From Undibacterium sp. Jales W-56 (GTDB taxonomy: Bacteria; Pseudomonadota; Gammaproteobacteria; Burkholderiales; Burkholderiaceae_D), in the NCBI RefSeq assembly GCF_025548535.1, contig NZ_JAJLQW010000008.1, forward strand, positions 17,838-81,837: a stretch of DNA of 64,000 nt, read 5' to 3'. Made by a program: the position numbers and the translations under genes. A model generated the notes under the pieces. That model was not told the DNA's origin. It was given only the letters and a program-made list of their open reading frames with translations, and made no database searches. The first letter of the stretch is position 1, and every line of letters starts with the position of its first letter. Positions 1 to 8,285 of this stretch are shown here, piece after piece.

Positions 1-10
1 TCGGTTGATG

Positions 11-300
11 TGTGAACGACCAGTAAATAATGAGACAAATCAGTAAATGGTGAGATAAATCATTGGGTGTTTTTTAAAGCGATAACGCATTGCCGTTTTA
101 AATCAACAACTTCCGACTATTTGATAACGCATCGAATAGGAAACTCCACACCAAAGCGTGCATGTCCAGCATATAGATGAAAAGTATGCCGGAAGGATTG
201 AAAAATCTGTCTCGCGATTTACTGAATTTTTTCTCACGAGCTATTGAAGAATTAACGACCAAAAGGGACGATTTGTCTCATTTACTCCTGAATGTTCACA
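11..300. mobile_element. Possible small mobile element or deleted IS remnant
   Basis: The left end reads TGTGAAC, then AGTAAAT, then TGAGACAAATC (11-42). The right end, read on the minus strand from 300, gives TGTGAAC, AGTAAAT and GAGACAAATC in the same order. A second, internal AGTAAAT..GAGATAAATC copy lies at about 43-63. Multiple terminal repeats of this kind are known from IS21-family ends, but no transposase is present in the 290 bp, so a deletion derivative or MITE is inferred. No clear target duplication is visible next to the ends. The window starts 10 bp before it, so left context is missing. Confidence 0.4.
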
Positions 301-304
301 TAAA

Positions 305-637
305 TTGGATACTGAGAAAAAAATAAAAATCATCCGGATTTTGATGACTGTCGGGATCACGCCTTTTGCTTTATTCATGACACTTATAATTGTTCAAGTT
401 ATTCTGTTCGGCGGCGGGGACAGCTTGCTCCCTGTTATTGTGGCTGCAGCTTGTTATCTATGTTCTTGCGTAATCTTGATCCCGAGTCTTTTTTGGCATT
501 TTTTATTAACTTTGCGAGATCAACATTCAACAACTCACCGAATGTCCCTCCTTAGAAACATCTCATTGTTAACTCTTGCAACGCCATTTATTCTTGTAAT
601 ATTCGTGCACCTTTACCACTGGAAGCTGTTTGTTTGA
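305..637 (+). CDS. Small hypothetical membrane protein
   Basis: This 110-residue protein is of unknown family. It has a short charged N-terminus followed by three strongly hydrophobic stretches (about residues 11-35, 40-67 and 85-105), so it is probably an inner-membrane protein. The first available start is a TTG. The first ATG in frame is 13 codons in, inside the first hydrophobic segment, and there is no convincing ribosome binding site. The TTG sits immediately after the right end of the putative mobile element at 11-300, so the insertion may have replaced the original promoter or start. Its reading-frame integrity is the only support for coding, and I cannot assign a function. Confidence 0.45.
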   Translation: MDTEKKIKIIRILMTVGITPFALFMTLIIVQVILFGGGDSLLPVIVAAACYLCSCVILIPSLFWHFLLTLRDQHSTTHRMSLLRNISLLTLATPFILVIFVHLYHWKLFV

Positions 638-652
638 GTCTGGATAACGAGA

Positions 653-1456
653 CTAAACCGTCGCAACCCGATAAGCGAAGTTCAGCGCGACCAATACCAA
701 TAAAGCGGCGAACGCCCTCTGTATCGTATCCTCGCGCAGATGCCGGGCGATCTGTCGCCCTGCCAGCATGCCGAGCGCAGAGCTGACCATGAAAAACGCC
801 GTGAACTCCAGCGGGATCACGGCACCATGCAAGACAGCGCTGCCGACACCCGCGCTGCCAACCAGGGCAATCACCAGTAAAGAAGTTGCCACCGCGCCGT
901 GCATGCTGACATTGGTATAGCGGCGCAGCATCGGCACGATCACGAATCCGCCACCGACACCTAATAGTCCGGTGATAAAACCCGCAACGCCGCCGATGCT
1001 TGCGATCACCACGCTGGTCGTTAAAGTCCAGTCAAATCGCCCCGTCGCCGTATTGATACACAACAGCGCTGGCGCATTCGACGTTGGTGCAGTGACAGGT
1101 GCGGAGCCATTGATCAGACGCACGGCGACGACCAGCAGGATCCCGGCGAACACAGCCATCAGCCAGGTTTGCGATAATTGATGCGCCACCAGGACGCCGG
1201 CTGAAGTCAGCGGCATGCCGACCAGCGCCATGATGATCGCGGCGCGATACCGTACCAGCTTTTTACGAAACCCCTCTACCGCGCCGACCAGCGCACCCGC
1301 AGTGACTGCCAACAAAGCCACGGGCATCGCTTGCTGCATCTGCCATCCCATCGCCTCGACCAGCGCAGGAACGGCGATGATGCCGCCGCCAGCGCCGGTC
1401 AAGCCCATCACCGCGCCGACGACCAGACCTATGATTAAGGCAAACAGGATGCTCAT
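653..1456 (-). CDS. TauE/SafE-family sulfite/organosulfur exporter
   Basis: This 267-residue integral membrane protein has the typical duplicated TauE/SafE architecture. Each half begins with a glycine-rich membrane motif: GLTGAGGGIIAVPAL near residues 18-32 and GFITGLLGVGGGFVIVPML near 158-176. About eight hydrophobic segments are visible. Family members export sulfite, sulfoacetate or related anions. It lies last in a minus-strand series after a BigR-type regulator and two YeeE/YedE proteins. This matches known bigR operons, in which this exporter is thought to remove sulfite made by the persulfide dioxygenase. The gap of 49 bp to the gene upstream suggests co-transcription. Confidence 0.85.
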   Translation of the reverse strand: MSILFALIIGLVVGAVMGLTGAGGGIIAVPALVEAMGWQMQQAMPVALLAVTAGALVGAVEGFRKKLVRYRAAIIMALVGMPLTSAGVLVAHQLSQTWLMAVFAGILLVVAVRLINGSAPVTAPTSNAPALLCINTATGRFDWTLTTSVVIASIGGVAGFITGLLGVGGGFVIVPMLRRYTNVSMHGAVATSLLVIALVGSAGVGSAVLHGAVIPLEFTAFFMVSSALGMLAGRQIARHLREDTIQRAFAALLVLVALNFAYRVATV

Positions 1457-1505
1457 TTTTTGACTCGGTTATACCGCATTAGGATGGCGAAAAAATAGTG
1501 TCCGG

Positions 1506-1925
1506 CTAGGTGCGCCTGCGTTCCAACCAGTTGAACAAGCTCATGCCGGCGACCATCGCGACCACGAAAACTGCGCCCTTCAATACGCCTGCGCCCAGCA
1601 GCACAATTGCCGGCCCCGGACAAATCCCGGCCAGGCCCCAGCCCGCGCCGAATAGCACACTGCCGATCACCAGACGACGATCAATCAAACGGCTGGCCGG
1701 GATCATCAAGGGCAAACCCAGCAACGATTTTTGCCAGGTACGCACGATGGCAAACGCCCCACCTGCTACCAAGATCGCACCCGCCATTACCAATCCCAAC
1801 GACGGATCCCAACTGCCGGCCACATCAAGAAAACCCAGTACTTTGGCCGGATCGGCCATTCCTGCGACAATCAGACCGACGCCAAAAATCAATCCGGCAA
1901 TCAAGGCAAAAAGTATCGTCATCAT
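1506..1925 (-). CDS. YeeE/YedE-family sulfur transporter, second half
   Basis: This 139-residue membrane protein has four hydrophobic segments and the signature GWGLAGICPGPA (about residues 98-109), whose cysteine is the conserved thiol of YeeE/YedE permeases. Full-length relatives such as TsuA are about twice as long. Here the two halves are separate genes, as in PmpA/PmpB-like pairs next to bigR. The chosen ATG (1925-1923) overlaps the stop of the upstream gene as ATGA, implying translational coupling. A second ATG follows directly. The likely role is uptake or movement of thiosulfate or other sulfur species across the inner membrane. The substrate is inferred from the family. Confidence 0.8.
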   Translation of the reverse strand: MMTILFALIAGLIFGVGLIVAGMADPAKVLGFLDVAGSWDPSLGLVMAGAILVAGGAFAIVRTWQKSLLGLPLMIPASRLIDRRLVIGSVLFGAGWGLAGICPGPAIVLLGAGVLKGAVFVVAMVAGMSLFNWLERRRT

Positions 1926-2371
1926 GCCGCTCCCGTCATACGCAGGACAAGATGCCGCACCAGATACACCACCAGAAAACCCGATCCCATAAAAGTCGCC
2001 GTCGCCACCAGCGAACGCACAGAAAAACGCGACAAGCCGCAGACGCCGTGGCCGCTGGTACAACCCGAGCCATAGCGCGTGCCGACGCCGACCAACAAAC
2101 CCGCGACCACCAGGGTCAGCCAATCCGCATCGACCGTCACCGCCGGCAATCGGGCAAACCAGCGTAACAGGAGCGGCGCCAGCAACAGGCCTGCCACAAA
2201 CGCAGCGCGCCATTGCCAGTCGCGGCGCACAGGCTGCAATAGCCCCGCCAAGATCCCGCTGATGCCGGCGATCCGCCCATTAAAGCTCATCAACAAGGCC
2301 GCTGCCAGGCCGATCAAGGCACCGCCGGCAAGCGCAGTCCAGGGTGTAAAAACTTGCCATGCAATCGTCAT
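1922..2371 (-). CDS. YeeE/YedE-family sulfur transporter, first half
   Basis: This 149-residue membrane protein has the conserved motif GTRYGSGCTSGHGVCGLSR near residues 96-114, whose cysteine is the sulfur-relay residue in YeeE/YedE proteins. Further upstream codons exist, but the ATG at 2371 is chosen because GGAGAA lies 6-7 bases before it. The stop overlaps the start of the next gene (ATGA), so the two half-proteins are probably made together and assemble as a pair. It is the first transporter gene after the BigR-type repressor, about 100 bp downstream. Confidence 0.82.
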   Translation of the reverse strand: MTIAWQVFTPWTALAGGALIGLAAALLMSFNGRIAGISGILAGLLQPVRRDWQWRAAFVAGLLLAPLLLRWFARLPAVTVDADWLTLVVAGLLVGVGTRYGSGCTSGHGVCGLSRFSVRSLVATATFMGSGFLVVYLVRHLVLRMTGAA

Positions 2372-2475
2372 CAGAATTTCTCCGCCATTACATACTCCCA
2401 ATCAAATTTCATAAAACCGGCTTAGAACCGCTTTATTCATTGCGGATTAAAAATATACTCCATCCTGTATTGCAA

Positions 2476-2790
2476 TTACTCAGGGCAATACAAGGAATAC
2501 ATCAGCTCTAAAAGATGCAAGACCTTGGGATCCGCCACCGAGTAGTAAATACGCTTGCCATCGCGTCGCGTATCGACCAGTCCCTCGGCACGCAACACGC
2601 CCAGTTGCTGCGACAAACTAGGTTGATGCAGGTCCAGCAGTTCTTCCAGCTCGCTGACCGATTTTTCGCCCTGGCTGAGCTGACACAGCAAGAGCAGGCG
2701 ATCCTCGTTCGCCAGTGCACGCAAGGTGCTGGTAGCGGCTTGTGCCGCGCTGCGCATTTGCGCAATATCAATGAGTTGGTCGGTTGCCAT
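2476..2790 (-). CDS. bigR: ArsR-family persulfide-sensing repressor, BigR/SqrR type
   Basis: This is a 104-residue winged-helix protein. The recognition region QPSLSQQLGVLR (about residues 57-68) and the wing GLVDTRRDGKRIYYSV (about 72-87) are typical of ArsR/SmtB proteins. There is no metal-binding ELCVCDL motif. Instead two cysteines, Cys36 (LLLLCQLSQGE) and Cys102 in the C-terminal SLYCPE, match the pair that forms di-, tri- or tetrasulfide bridges in BigR and SqrR on exposure to persulfide. The ATG at 2790 is preferred over an upstream TTG. The gene diverges from a persulfide dioxygenase gene, and a palindrome covering both promoters lies between them, so autorepression is likely. Confidence 0.88.
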   Translation of the reverse strand: MATDQLIDIAQMRSAAQAATSTLRALANEDRLLLLCQLSQGEKSVSELEELLDLHQPSLSQQLGVLRAEGLVDTRRDGKRIYYSVADPKVLHLLELMYSLYCPE

Positions 2791-2810
2791 AAGAATTAAA
2801 CACAATTTAT

Positions 2811-2847
2811 TTGACTACATTCTATATTTTGATATTATGTAAGTCAA
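2811..2847. promoter_or_regulatory. Divergent overlapping promoters inside a palindromic operator
   Basis: The inverted repeat has arms TTGACTACAT (2811-2820) and ATGTAAGTCAA (2837-2847). On the plus strand, TTGACT (2811-2816), a 16-bp gap and TATTAT (2833-2838) form a promoter for the persulfide dioxygenase gene. On the minus strand, TTGACT (2847-2842), a 17-bp gap and TAGAAT (2824-2819) form a promoter for the repressor operon. Each -35 box is an arm of the palindrome, so one bound BigR dimer could shut both transcripts. Binding is inferred; the elements are read directly. Confidence 0.75.
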
Positions 2848-2868
2848 TATATTATTATTGAGTAGAAT

Positions 2869-3741
2869 ATGAAAGCCCCAATGAAAGCGCAGATACAAGC
2901 CTTCTTTGATCGAATCACCTGCACGGTCAGTTATGTCGTGTTCGATACGGATGGCGGACGCGCCGCCGTGATCGATAGCGTGCTGAATTACGACCACAAA
3001 TCCGGCCGTACCAGCACCGCTTCGGCCGACCAGATCCTGCAATTTATCCGCGACCATCAATTGCAGCTCGACTGGATTTTAGAAACCCACGCGCACGCCG
3101 ATCACCTGTCCGCCGCGCATTATCTGCAAGAAAAAATCGGCGGCAAAATCGCGATCGGGGCGCATATCAATCAAGTGCAAAAAGTATTCAAGGGATTGTT
3201 TAATCTCGAATCGAGTTTCGCGATTGACGGTTCGCAGTTCGATTATTTATTTGCCGAAGATGAGGAATTCCAGATCGGCAGCCTGACCGCCAAAGCCTGG
3301 TTCGTGCCGGGTCACACGCCTGCTGACATGGCTTACCAGATCGGCGATGCGGTCTTTGTCGGCGACACTTTATTCATGCCTGACGTGGGCACTGCGCGCT
3401 GCGACTTCCCGGGCGGCGATGCCCATTTGCTGTATCAGTCGATCAAGAAATTGTTGGCGCTGCCCGAACCGACCAGGCTGTTTATGTGTCACGATTACCC
3501 GCCGGATGAACGCGCTGCGCAATGGATGTGCACCGTCGCCGACCAGCGCAAGCAGAATATCCATGTGCATGATGGCGTCAGCGAAACCGCTTTCATTGCG
3601 ATGCGCACCAAGCGCGATGCCAGCCTTGAGATGCCGCTGCTGATTTTGCCATCGGTGCAAGTGAATATTCGTGCCGGCGCGTTACCGCCGGCAGAAGACA
3701 ACGGGGTACGGTATTTAAAAATTCCGCTGAACGGCATTTAA
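2869..3741 (+). CDS. blh: Persulfide dioxygenase-like MBL-fold protein (Blh/ETHE1 group)
   Basis: This 290-residue protein belongs to the metallo-beta-lactamase fold. The metal motif is THAHADHLSAAH with His74, His76, Asp78 and His79. It is followed by GHTPADM (His149) and GDTLFMPDVGTARCDFPGGD (Asp166). That last motif is typical of the persulfide dioxygenase branch named Blh beside bigR in Xylella and Agrobacterium. The reaction is oxidation of glutathione persulfide to sulfite and glutathione in the cytoplasm, using one iron and O2. Divergence from bigR and the sulfur transporters supports this role in sulfide detoxification. A second ATG four codons in could be the true start; neither has a strong ribosome binding site. 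Confidence 0.87.
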   Translation: MKAPMKAQIQAFFDRITCTVSYVVFDTDGGRAAVIDSVLNYDHKSGRTSTASADQILQFIRDHQLQLDWILETHAHADHLSAAHYLQEKIGGKIAIGAHINQVQKVFKGLFNLESSFAIDGSQFDYLFAEDEEFQIGSLTAKAWFVPGHTPADMAYQIGDAVFVGDTLFMPDVGTARCDFPGGDAHLLYQSIKKLLALPEPTRLFMCHDYPPDERAAQWMCTVADQRKQNIHVHDGVSETAFIAMRTKRDASLEMPLLILPSVQVNIRAGALPPAEDNGVRYLKIPLNGI

Positions 3742-3776
3742 GGCGAATGCAGTGAACTGATCGTATGCCAATCTGC

Positions 3777-5102
3777 TCAGAGATTTTGTTTGGGATGAAT
3801 GCGCACCAGGACAATACGCGGGCCGTTCATTTTTTTGACCACGGCATCAAAACGCTCGAATTCGATTTTTTGCCCCTCGGTCGGCAGATCACCGAGCGTA
3901 TGCATGATCAATCCGCCGATCGATTCGACCTCTTCGCTATCGAGATCAATACCCAGAGCGATGCCGAGCGTGAACAAAGGCAAACTCCCTTTGCCCATCA
4001 AGGTACCGTCATCCAGAACGACCCAATCGTTTTCATTTAAACGGAATTCATCGCGAATCTGGCCGACCAGGGCACCGAGTAAATTATCCAGTGTCAAAAA
4101 GCCCAGCGGCTTGCTTTCTTTGTAGCCGACAATCGCAAAATGCGGTGCGCCTTTACGGAAGCGACGGAATAATTCGAGTGCTGGCATGGTCGGCGGAACA
4201 AACTCAACCTGACGCAAATGATCGCTTAAATCATCGAGCGTTTTGCCGCTCTGCTGCGCTAAAAATAAATCTTTCAGATGCAACATACCGAGTACCGTCT
4301 CGCCATCGGCATCGAGATAAGGATAGCGGCTGAAACGATTGCGGTACGCGGTTTCCATATTCTCCGCCAGGCTTTGGTCCTTATGCATGGCGACCACTTC
4401 GCTGAACGGACGCATCAGATCGGATACTTCCAGGTCGCCGAAATCCAGCATCTGCGCCATGATGCCCCACTCATCGGGGGTCAGTTTTTTGCTGCCATGA
4501 CTGCCACGCAAAATCAGCTTGAGCTCATCCGGTGAATAATGCGCATCAGTGCCGTGAGAGGCATCCAGACCCAGCCATTTCAAGACTTTATTCGCACTGA
4601 AATTCAGCGTCCAGATCGCCGGATACATGATCCAGTAAAACCCATACAGCGCCGGTGCGGTCCATAATGAAACGCGCTCAGGCATGCGGATTGCCATCGA
4701 TTTCGGCGCCAGCTCGCCTACCACGATATGCAAAAATGAGATCACAAAGAAAGCGAAAAAGAAGGCTATGCCGTGTATCAACTCTAGCGAAGTCACTCCC
4801 AGCGTGACCAGTAAAGGCTCCAGCAGCCGGGCAAACGCAGGCTCACCGATCCAGCCCAGCCCCAGAGACGCCAGTGTAATGCCGAGTTGACAGGCAGAAA
4901 GATAGGCATCCAGATGTTGATGCACCGTGCCCAGCAAGCGTCCGCGTACACCGCCTGTTTTGGCAATGCTGCGAACCCGCGTCTGACGCAATTTCACCAG
5001 ACCAAATTCAGCCGCCACGAAAAAACCATTTAATACCACCAAAAACAGCGCGGCAATCACCAGCAAAAGGTTATTCAACACACACTTTCTATGAACGGAC
5101 AA
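3777..5102 (-). CDS. CNNM/CorC-HlyC family membrane protein
   Basis: This 441-residue protein has the standard order: an N-terminal DUF21 (CNNM) membrane domain with about four segments (residues 10-175), a pair of CBS domains (about 205-335) and a C-terminal CorC_HlyC domain (about 345-435). It carries the motif NGFFVAAEF near the N-terminus. Relatives influence magnesium or cobalt export and are often annotated as hemolysins, without lytic activity being shown for most. The longest frame starts at a TTG. A GTG or TTG eight codons later (about 5081), just after GAAAG, is an equally likely start. It is convergent with the persulfide dioxygenase gene. Confidence 0.85.
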   Translation of the reverse strand: MSVHRKCVLNNLLLVIAALFLVVLNGFFVAAEFGLVKLRQTRVRSIAKTGGVRGRLLGTVHQHLDAYLSACQLGITLASLGLGWIGEPAFARLLEPLLVTLGVTSLELIHGIAFFFAFFVISFLHIVVGELAPKSMAIRMPERVSLWTAPALYGFYWIMYPAIWTLNFSANKVLKWLGLDASHGTDAHYSPDELKLILRGSHGSKKLTPDEWGIMAQMLDFGDLEVSDLMRPFSEVVAMHKDQSLAENMETAYRNRFSRYPYLDADGETVLGMLHLKDLFLAQQSGKTLDDLSDHLRQVEFVPPTMPALELFRRFRKGAPHFAIVGYKESKPLGFLTLDNLLGALVGQIRDEFRLNENDWVVLDDGTLMGKGSLPLFTLGIALGIDLDSEEVESIGGLIMHTLGDLPTEGQKIEFERFDAVVKKMNGPRIVLVRIHPKQNL

Positions 5103-5269
5103 GCCGATACTGTAGTCGAAAATTGACTATTTGCACATTGTGGATGGAACTAATCGCCATTGTCCTGGATCGCACCCAACCCATGTATTCCCATATACCG
5201 CCCACAATGAATGTCAAATTGACATAAAATCGGACCAAGCTCCTTCGTCCGAAGGAACAGGAGAACATA

Positions 5270-7318
5270 TTGTCTATTGATAGCACCCTCAGTCATATCG
5301 TCGAAGCCAGGTTGCAAGATCCAGAATATCGCGACATCCATTTATTACGCGAGCTGATCGCCAGCTTGCGCCCTACCCATCATCGTAAGATCGAACAGGC
5401 CACCGATAACATTCGCGCCCTGTGCTACGTGCTGCGCCAGCATCCGGCCTGGTCAAGAGAATTAAGGGAATACATTGCTTGCGTCCTGACGACACGTAAA
5501 ACCGTGCACTTGTTAACCGACACCGGCATCACGCAAAACGTCGGCTTCTGGACAGCCGCGTCGCAGCGGATAGCAGAAAAATTTTTGCCGCCGCTGGTGA
5601 ACGACGACTACATCAAAGATGTGTTCGGACAACTGTTTGATCGGAATACGGACCATCATTGGGTCGATGGTGTCGCTGACACGGTCTGGCTGGATTTGTT
5701 CAAATGCCTGGGGTTTAAGGTCAGCAATCCGCGCACTACCTATGCAGCACTGACGCAAGAAGTGCTGAGCGCCATCCAGGTTTTGTCCTACCGCATCACG
5801 ACGATCGGACTGGAAGCCGAACTGGTCAGGAACTATCCCGACATAGAAAAATTCGAATCGCCATTCCTGCGTCAGAACGATGCCATCAACGACTATGTGA
5901 CGCAATACAGCAACTGGCTGATCGACAAAAAGAGCGAGCGTGAAGATAGCCTGCATATTGAAGTCCTGCTCACGCAGTGCGAAGAAGTCGTGCAAAAAAT
6001 CCGCAAGGTAGCCGCACTGCAAGGGGTTTCTGTCAGTCTGACCCGCCTGCTATTGCGCCTGACACAAAGTATCCGCCGTCTCAGAACCATGCTGGGTTTA
6101 TTGGATTCGCGCAGCTCAGGAGAGGCAAGCGAAATTGGCGTGGGCTTATTAAAAGAATTGGTATTGGCGGACAATAAGCGCAGCAGTATTCGCGATCTGA
6201 TCCAGACCAACACGGAGTTACTGTCGCTGCAAATGACCGAGCGCGCCGGCAAAAGCGGTGAACACTATGTCACCAGCAATCGCAGCGAATGGCTGGCCAT
6301 GATGCGTTCCGCGCTGGGGGCGGGATTTATCGTCGGCTTTATGGCGACCATCAAAATCCTGTTCGGCAAGCTGATCTTGGCGCCGTTTGGCTACGCGGTT
6401 TTGTATAGCTTGAATTATTCGTTCGGCTTCATGCTGGTGCATGTCTTGCACATGACGATTGCGACCAAGCAGCCCGCCATGACGGCCGCCCTGATCGCCA
6501 AATCGATCGACCAGGGCAAACAGAAACTCGATGAGCTGGTCGAACTGATCGTCCGGGTTTTACGTTCGCAATTTATTGCAATTATCGGCAACGTCGCCCT
6601 CGCGATACCGACCGCCTATGCGATTGCCTGGGCCTGGTATGCGATCCACGGTCAGCATCTGGTAACGCCGGACAAGGCCCATCATTTGCTGGAGGATATC
6701 GATCCTTTTCATAGTCTGGCATTGCCGCATGCAGCGATTGCCGGCGTCTGCCTGTTTTTATCGGGACTGATTTCGGGTTATTACGATAATAAGGCGAGCT
6801 ATTCGAATATCCCGGCGCGTCTGCGTCAATTAAGCTGGCTCAGGAAACTATTGGGCGAACAGCGCCTGCAGCGCACCACCGATTATATTGGGGACAATCT
6901 CGGCGCACTGGCAGGTAATTTTTTCTTTGGCGTAATGCTTGGCACGATAGGTCAGCTCGGTGCATTTTTCGGTTTGCCGATTGATATCCGGCATATCACT
7001 TTTTCCAGCGCGAACTTTGCCTTTGCACTGGTCGGCCTCGATCAGGTGATGTCATGGCAAGTCGTCGCGACCTCGCTGGGCGGAATTATCCTGATCGGTC
7101 TGGTGAACCTGGGGGTCAGCTTCAGCCTGGCGATGATGGTGGCATTGCGCTCCAGACGAGTGAGTTTTGGTCGCGGCAATACGCTCAACAGATTACTCTG
7201 GCGACGCTTCATTAGCGGCACCAGGGACTTTTTCCTGCCCCCGAAAGATCTGCCGGTTGAGACGCCGGAAGCTGCGGCGACTTCAACTGAAAAAGCGAAT
7301 GACAAGCCATCTCACTAA
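5270..7318 (+). CDS. COG4389-family membrane protein, annotated site-specific recombinase (Gcr)
   Basis: This 682-residue protein has a helical, charged N-terminal half (residues 1-345) and a membrane half with about seven hydrophobic segments (about 350-640). It resembles the COG4389 family, named for the gonococcal gene gcr. No catalytic residues of serine or tyrosine recombinases are visible, and the many membrane spans make a membrane role more plausible than DNA recombination. The start is TTG, supported by AGGAGA five bases upstream. A 32-bp gap to the DUF4239 gene suggests a two-gene unit. Confidence 0.75.
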   Translation: MSIDSTLSHIVEARLQDPEYRDIHLLRELIASLRPTHHRKIEQATDNIRALCYVLRQHPAWSRELREYIACVLTTRKTVHLLTDTGITQNVGFWTAASQRIAEKFLPPLVNDDYIKDVFGQLFDRNTDHHWVDGVADTVWLDLFKCLGFKVSNPRTTYAALTQEVLSAIQVLSYRITTIGLEAELVRNYPDIEKFESPFLRQNDAINDYVTQYSNWLIDKKSEREDSLHIEVLLTQCEEVVQKIRKVAALQGVSVSLTRLLLRLTQSIRRLRTMLGLLDSRSSGEASEIGVGLLKELVLADNKRSSIRDLIQTNTELLSLQMTERAGKSGEHYVTSNRSEWLAMMRSALGAGFIVGFMATIKILFGKLILAPFGYAVLYSLNYSFGFMLVHVLHMTIATKQPAMTAALIAKSIDQGKQKLDELVELIVRVLRSQFIAIIGNVALAIPTAYAIAWAWYAIHGQHLVTPDKAHHLLEDIDPFHSLALPHAAIAGVCLFLSGLISGYYDNKASYSNIPARLRQLSWLRKLLGEQRLQRTTDYIGDNLGALAGNFFFGVMLGTIGQLGAFFGLPIDIRHITFSSANFAFALVGLDQVMSWQVVATSLGGIILIGLVNLGVSFSLAMMVALRSRRVSFGRGNTLNRLLWRRFISGTRDFFLPPKDLPVETPEAAATSTEKANDKPSH

Positions 7319-7350
7319 CATTAATCTCAACAACTATCAGGACTGATCGA

Positions 7351-8124
7351 ATGGAAATTTTGTATCGAATCGATGCGTGGAAAATCGCTCTCACCTTGTT
7401 GATTTTTTTATTTTTCGTGATTGAGTTGAGTTACCGGCTTGGTACCCGCAGCGATCCGCTCGCGTACGAAAAATCAAGCTCGGTATTTTCTACCTTGATG
7501 GGTGCTGCGCTGGCGCTACTTGGTCTGTTGCTGGCCTTTTCCTTTGCGATGGCATCGGCCAGATACGACTTGCGCAAGGGCGTCATCCTCAAGGAAGCGA
7601 ATGCCATCGGCACCACCTATCTGCGCAGTGATTTGCTCGAACCTGCAGTAAGAGAGCAAGTCAAAAGTAAGTTAAAGCGTTACGCAGAAGTCAGGCTGGC
7701 CGCACATCAAGCCGGCATCGATTCCCAAAAACAGCAAGAAGTGAGTCAATCCACCGGCAAATTGCAAGACGAGATCTGGGCCATTGCCAGTAGCGAATTA
7801 CGCCGCGAACGACAAATTAATAATTCCCTGTTTGTACAGGCACTCAATGACATGATCGATGTCAGTACCGAACAAAACGATGCACATGAAAATCATGTTC
7901 CAGAGTCGGTGTTCTGGCTACTTTTTATCTCAGCCTTACTCACTGCCGCGCTCAGCGGTTATGCCTGCGGCGCAATCGGCAACCGCAATCTGATGGCGAC
8001 CAGTGTTTTCGCGCTGTTAGTCGCCTTGGTTATTTTTTCTATCATTGATCTGGACAGACCGCAGCGCGGCCTGATTCAAGTCACTCAGCATCCTATGCAA
8101 CTCTTGCTGAACGGCATGCACTGA
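7351..8124 (+). CDS. DUF4239 (bestrophin-like) membrane protein
   Basis: This 257-residue protein has hydrophobic segments near residues 11-27, 49-68, 187-206 and 215-233. A long charged helical stretch lies between the second and third, containing the family-like KGVILKEANAIGTTYLRSDLL around 75-96. This arrangement fits DUF4239, a family distantly like bestrophin channels; its substrate is unknown. It follows the COG4389 gene with a short gap and probably shares its transcript. Confidence 0.75.
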   Translation: MEILYRIDAWKIALTLLIFLFFVIELSYRLGTRSDPLAYEKSSSVFSTLMGAALALLGLLLAFSFAMASARYDLRKGVILKEANAIGTTYLRSDLLEPAVREQVKSKLKRYAEVRLAAHQAGIDSQKQQEVSQSTGKLQDEIWAIASSELRRERQINNSLFVQALNDMIDVSTEQNDAHENHVPESVFWLLFISALLTAALSGYACGAIGNRNLMATSVFALLVALVIFSIIDLDRPQRGLIQVTQHPMQLLLNGMH

Positions 8125-8285
8125 ATAGTCAAAACGTATTGATGATGAAATAAAGTCAACCATGACTGACCCTGATACGTTAATCACGGACCACTGCCAT
8201 AACAATGGATGGTATCGGCCTCCCTGTTTTCCCCCTGTTTCTGATTCATCAGTTTGTTCTAATTCCAACTATAGGAGCAGCATCC

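Noticed and set aside
1510..2414. Several plus-strand frames opposite the YeeE/YedE genes
   Set aside because: Shadows with Pro/Arg-rich composition; the minus-strand products have membrane segments and sulfur-transport motifs.
5270..7318. Active DNA recombinase from the family name
   Set aside because: No serine or tyrosine recombinase motifs and many membrane segments; the annotation name is historical.
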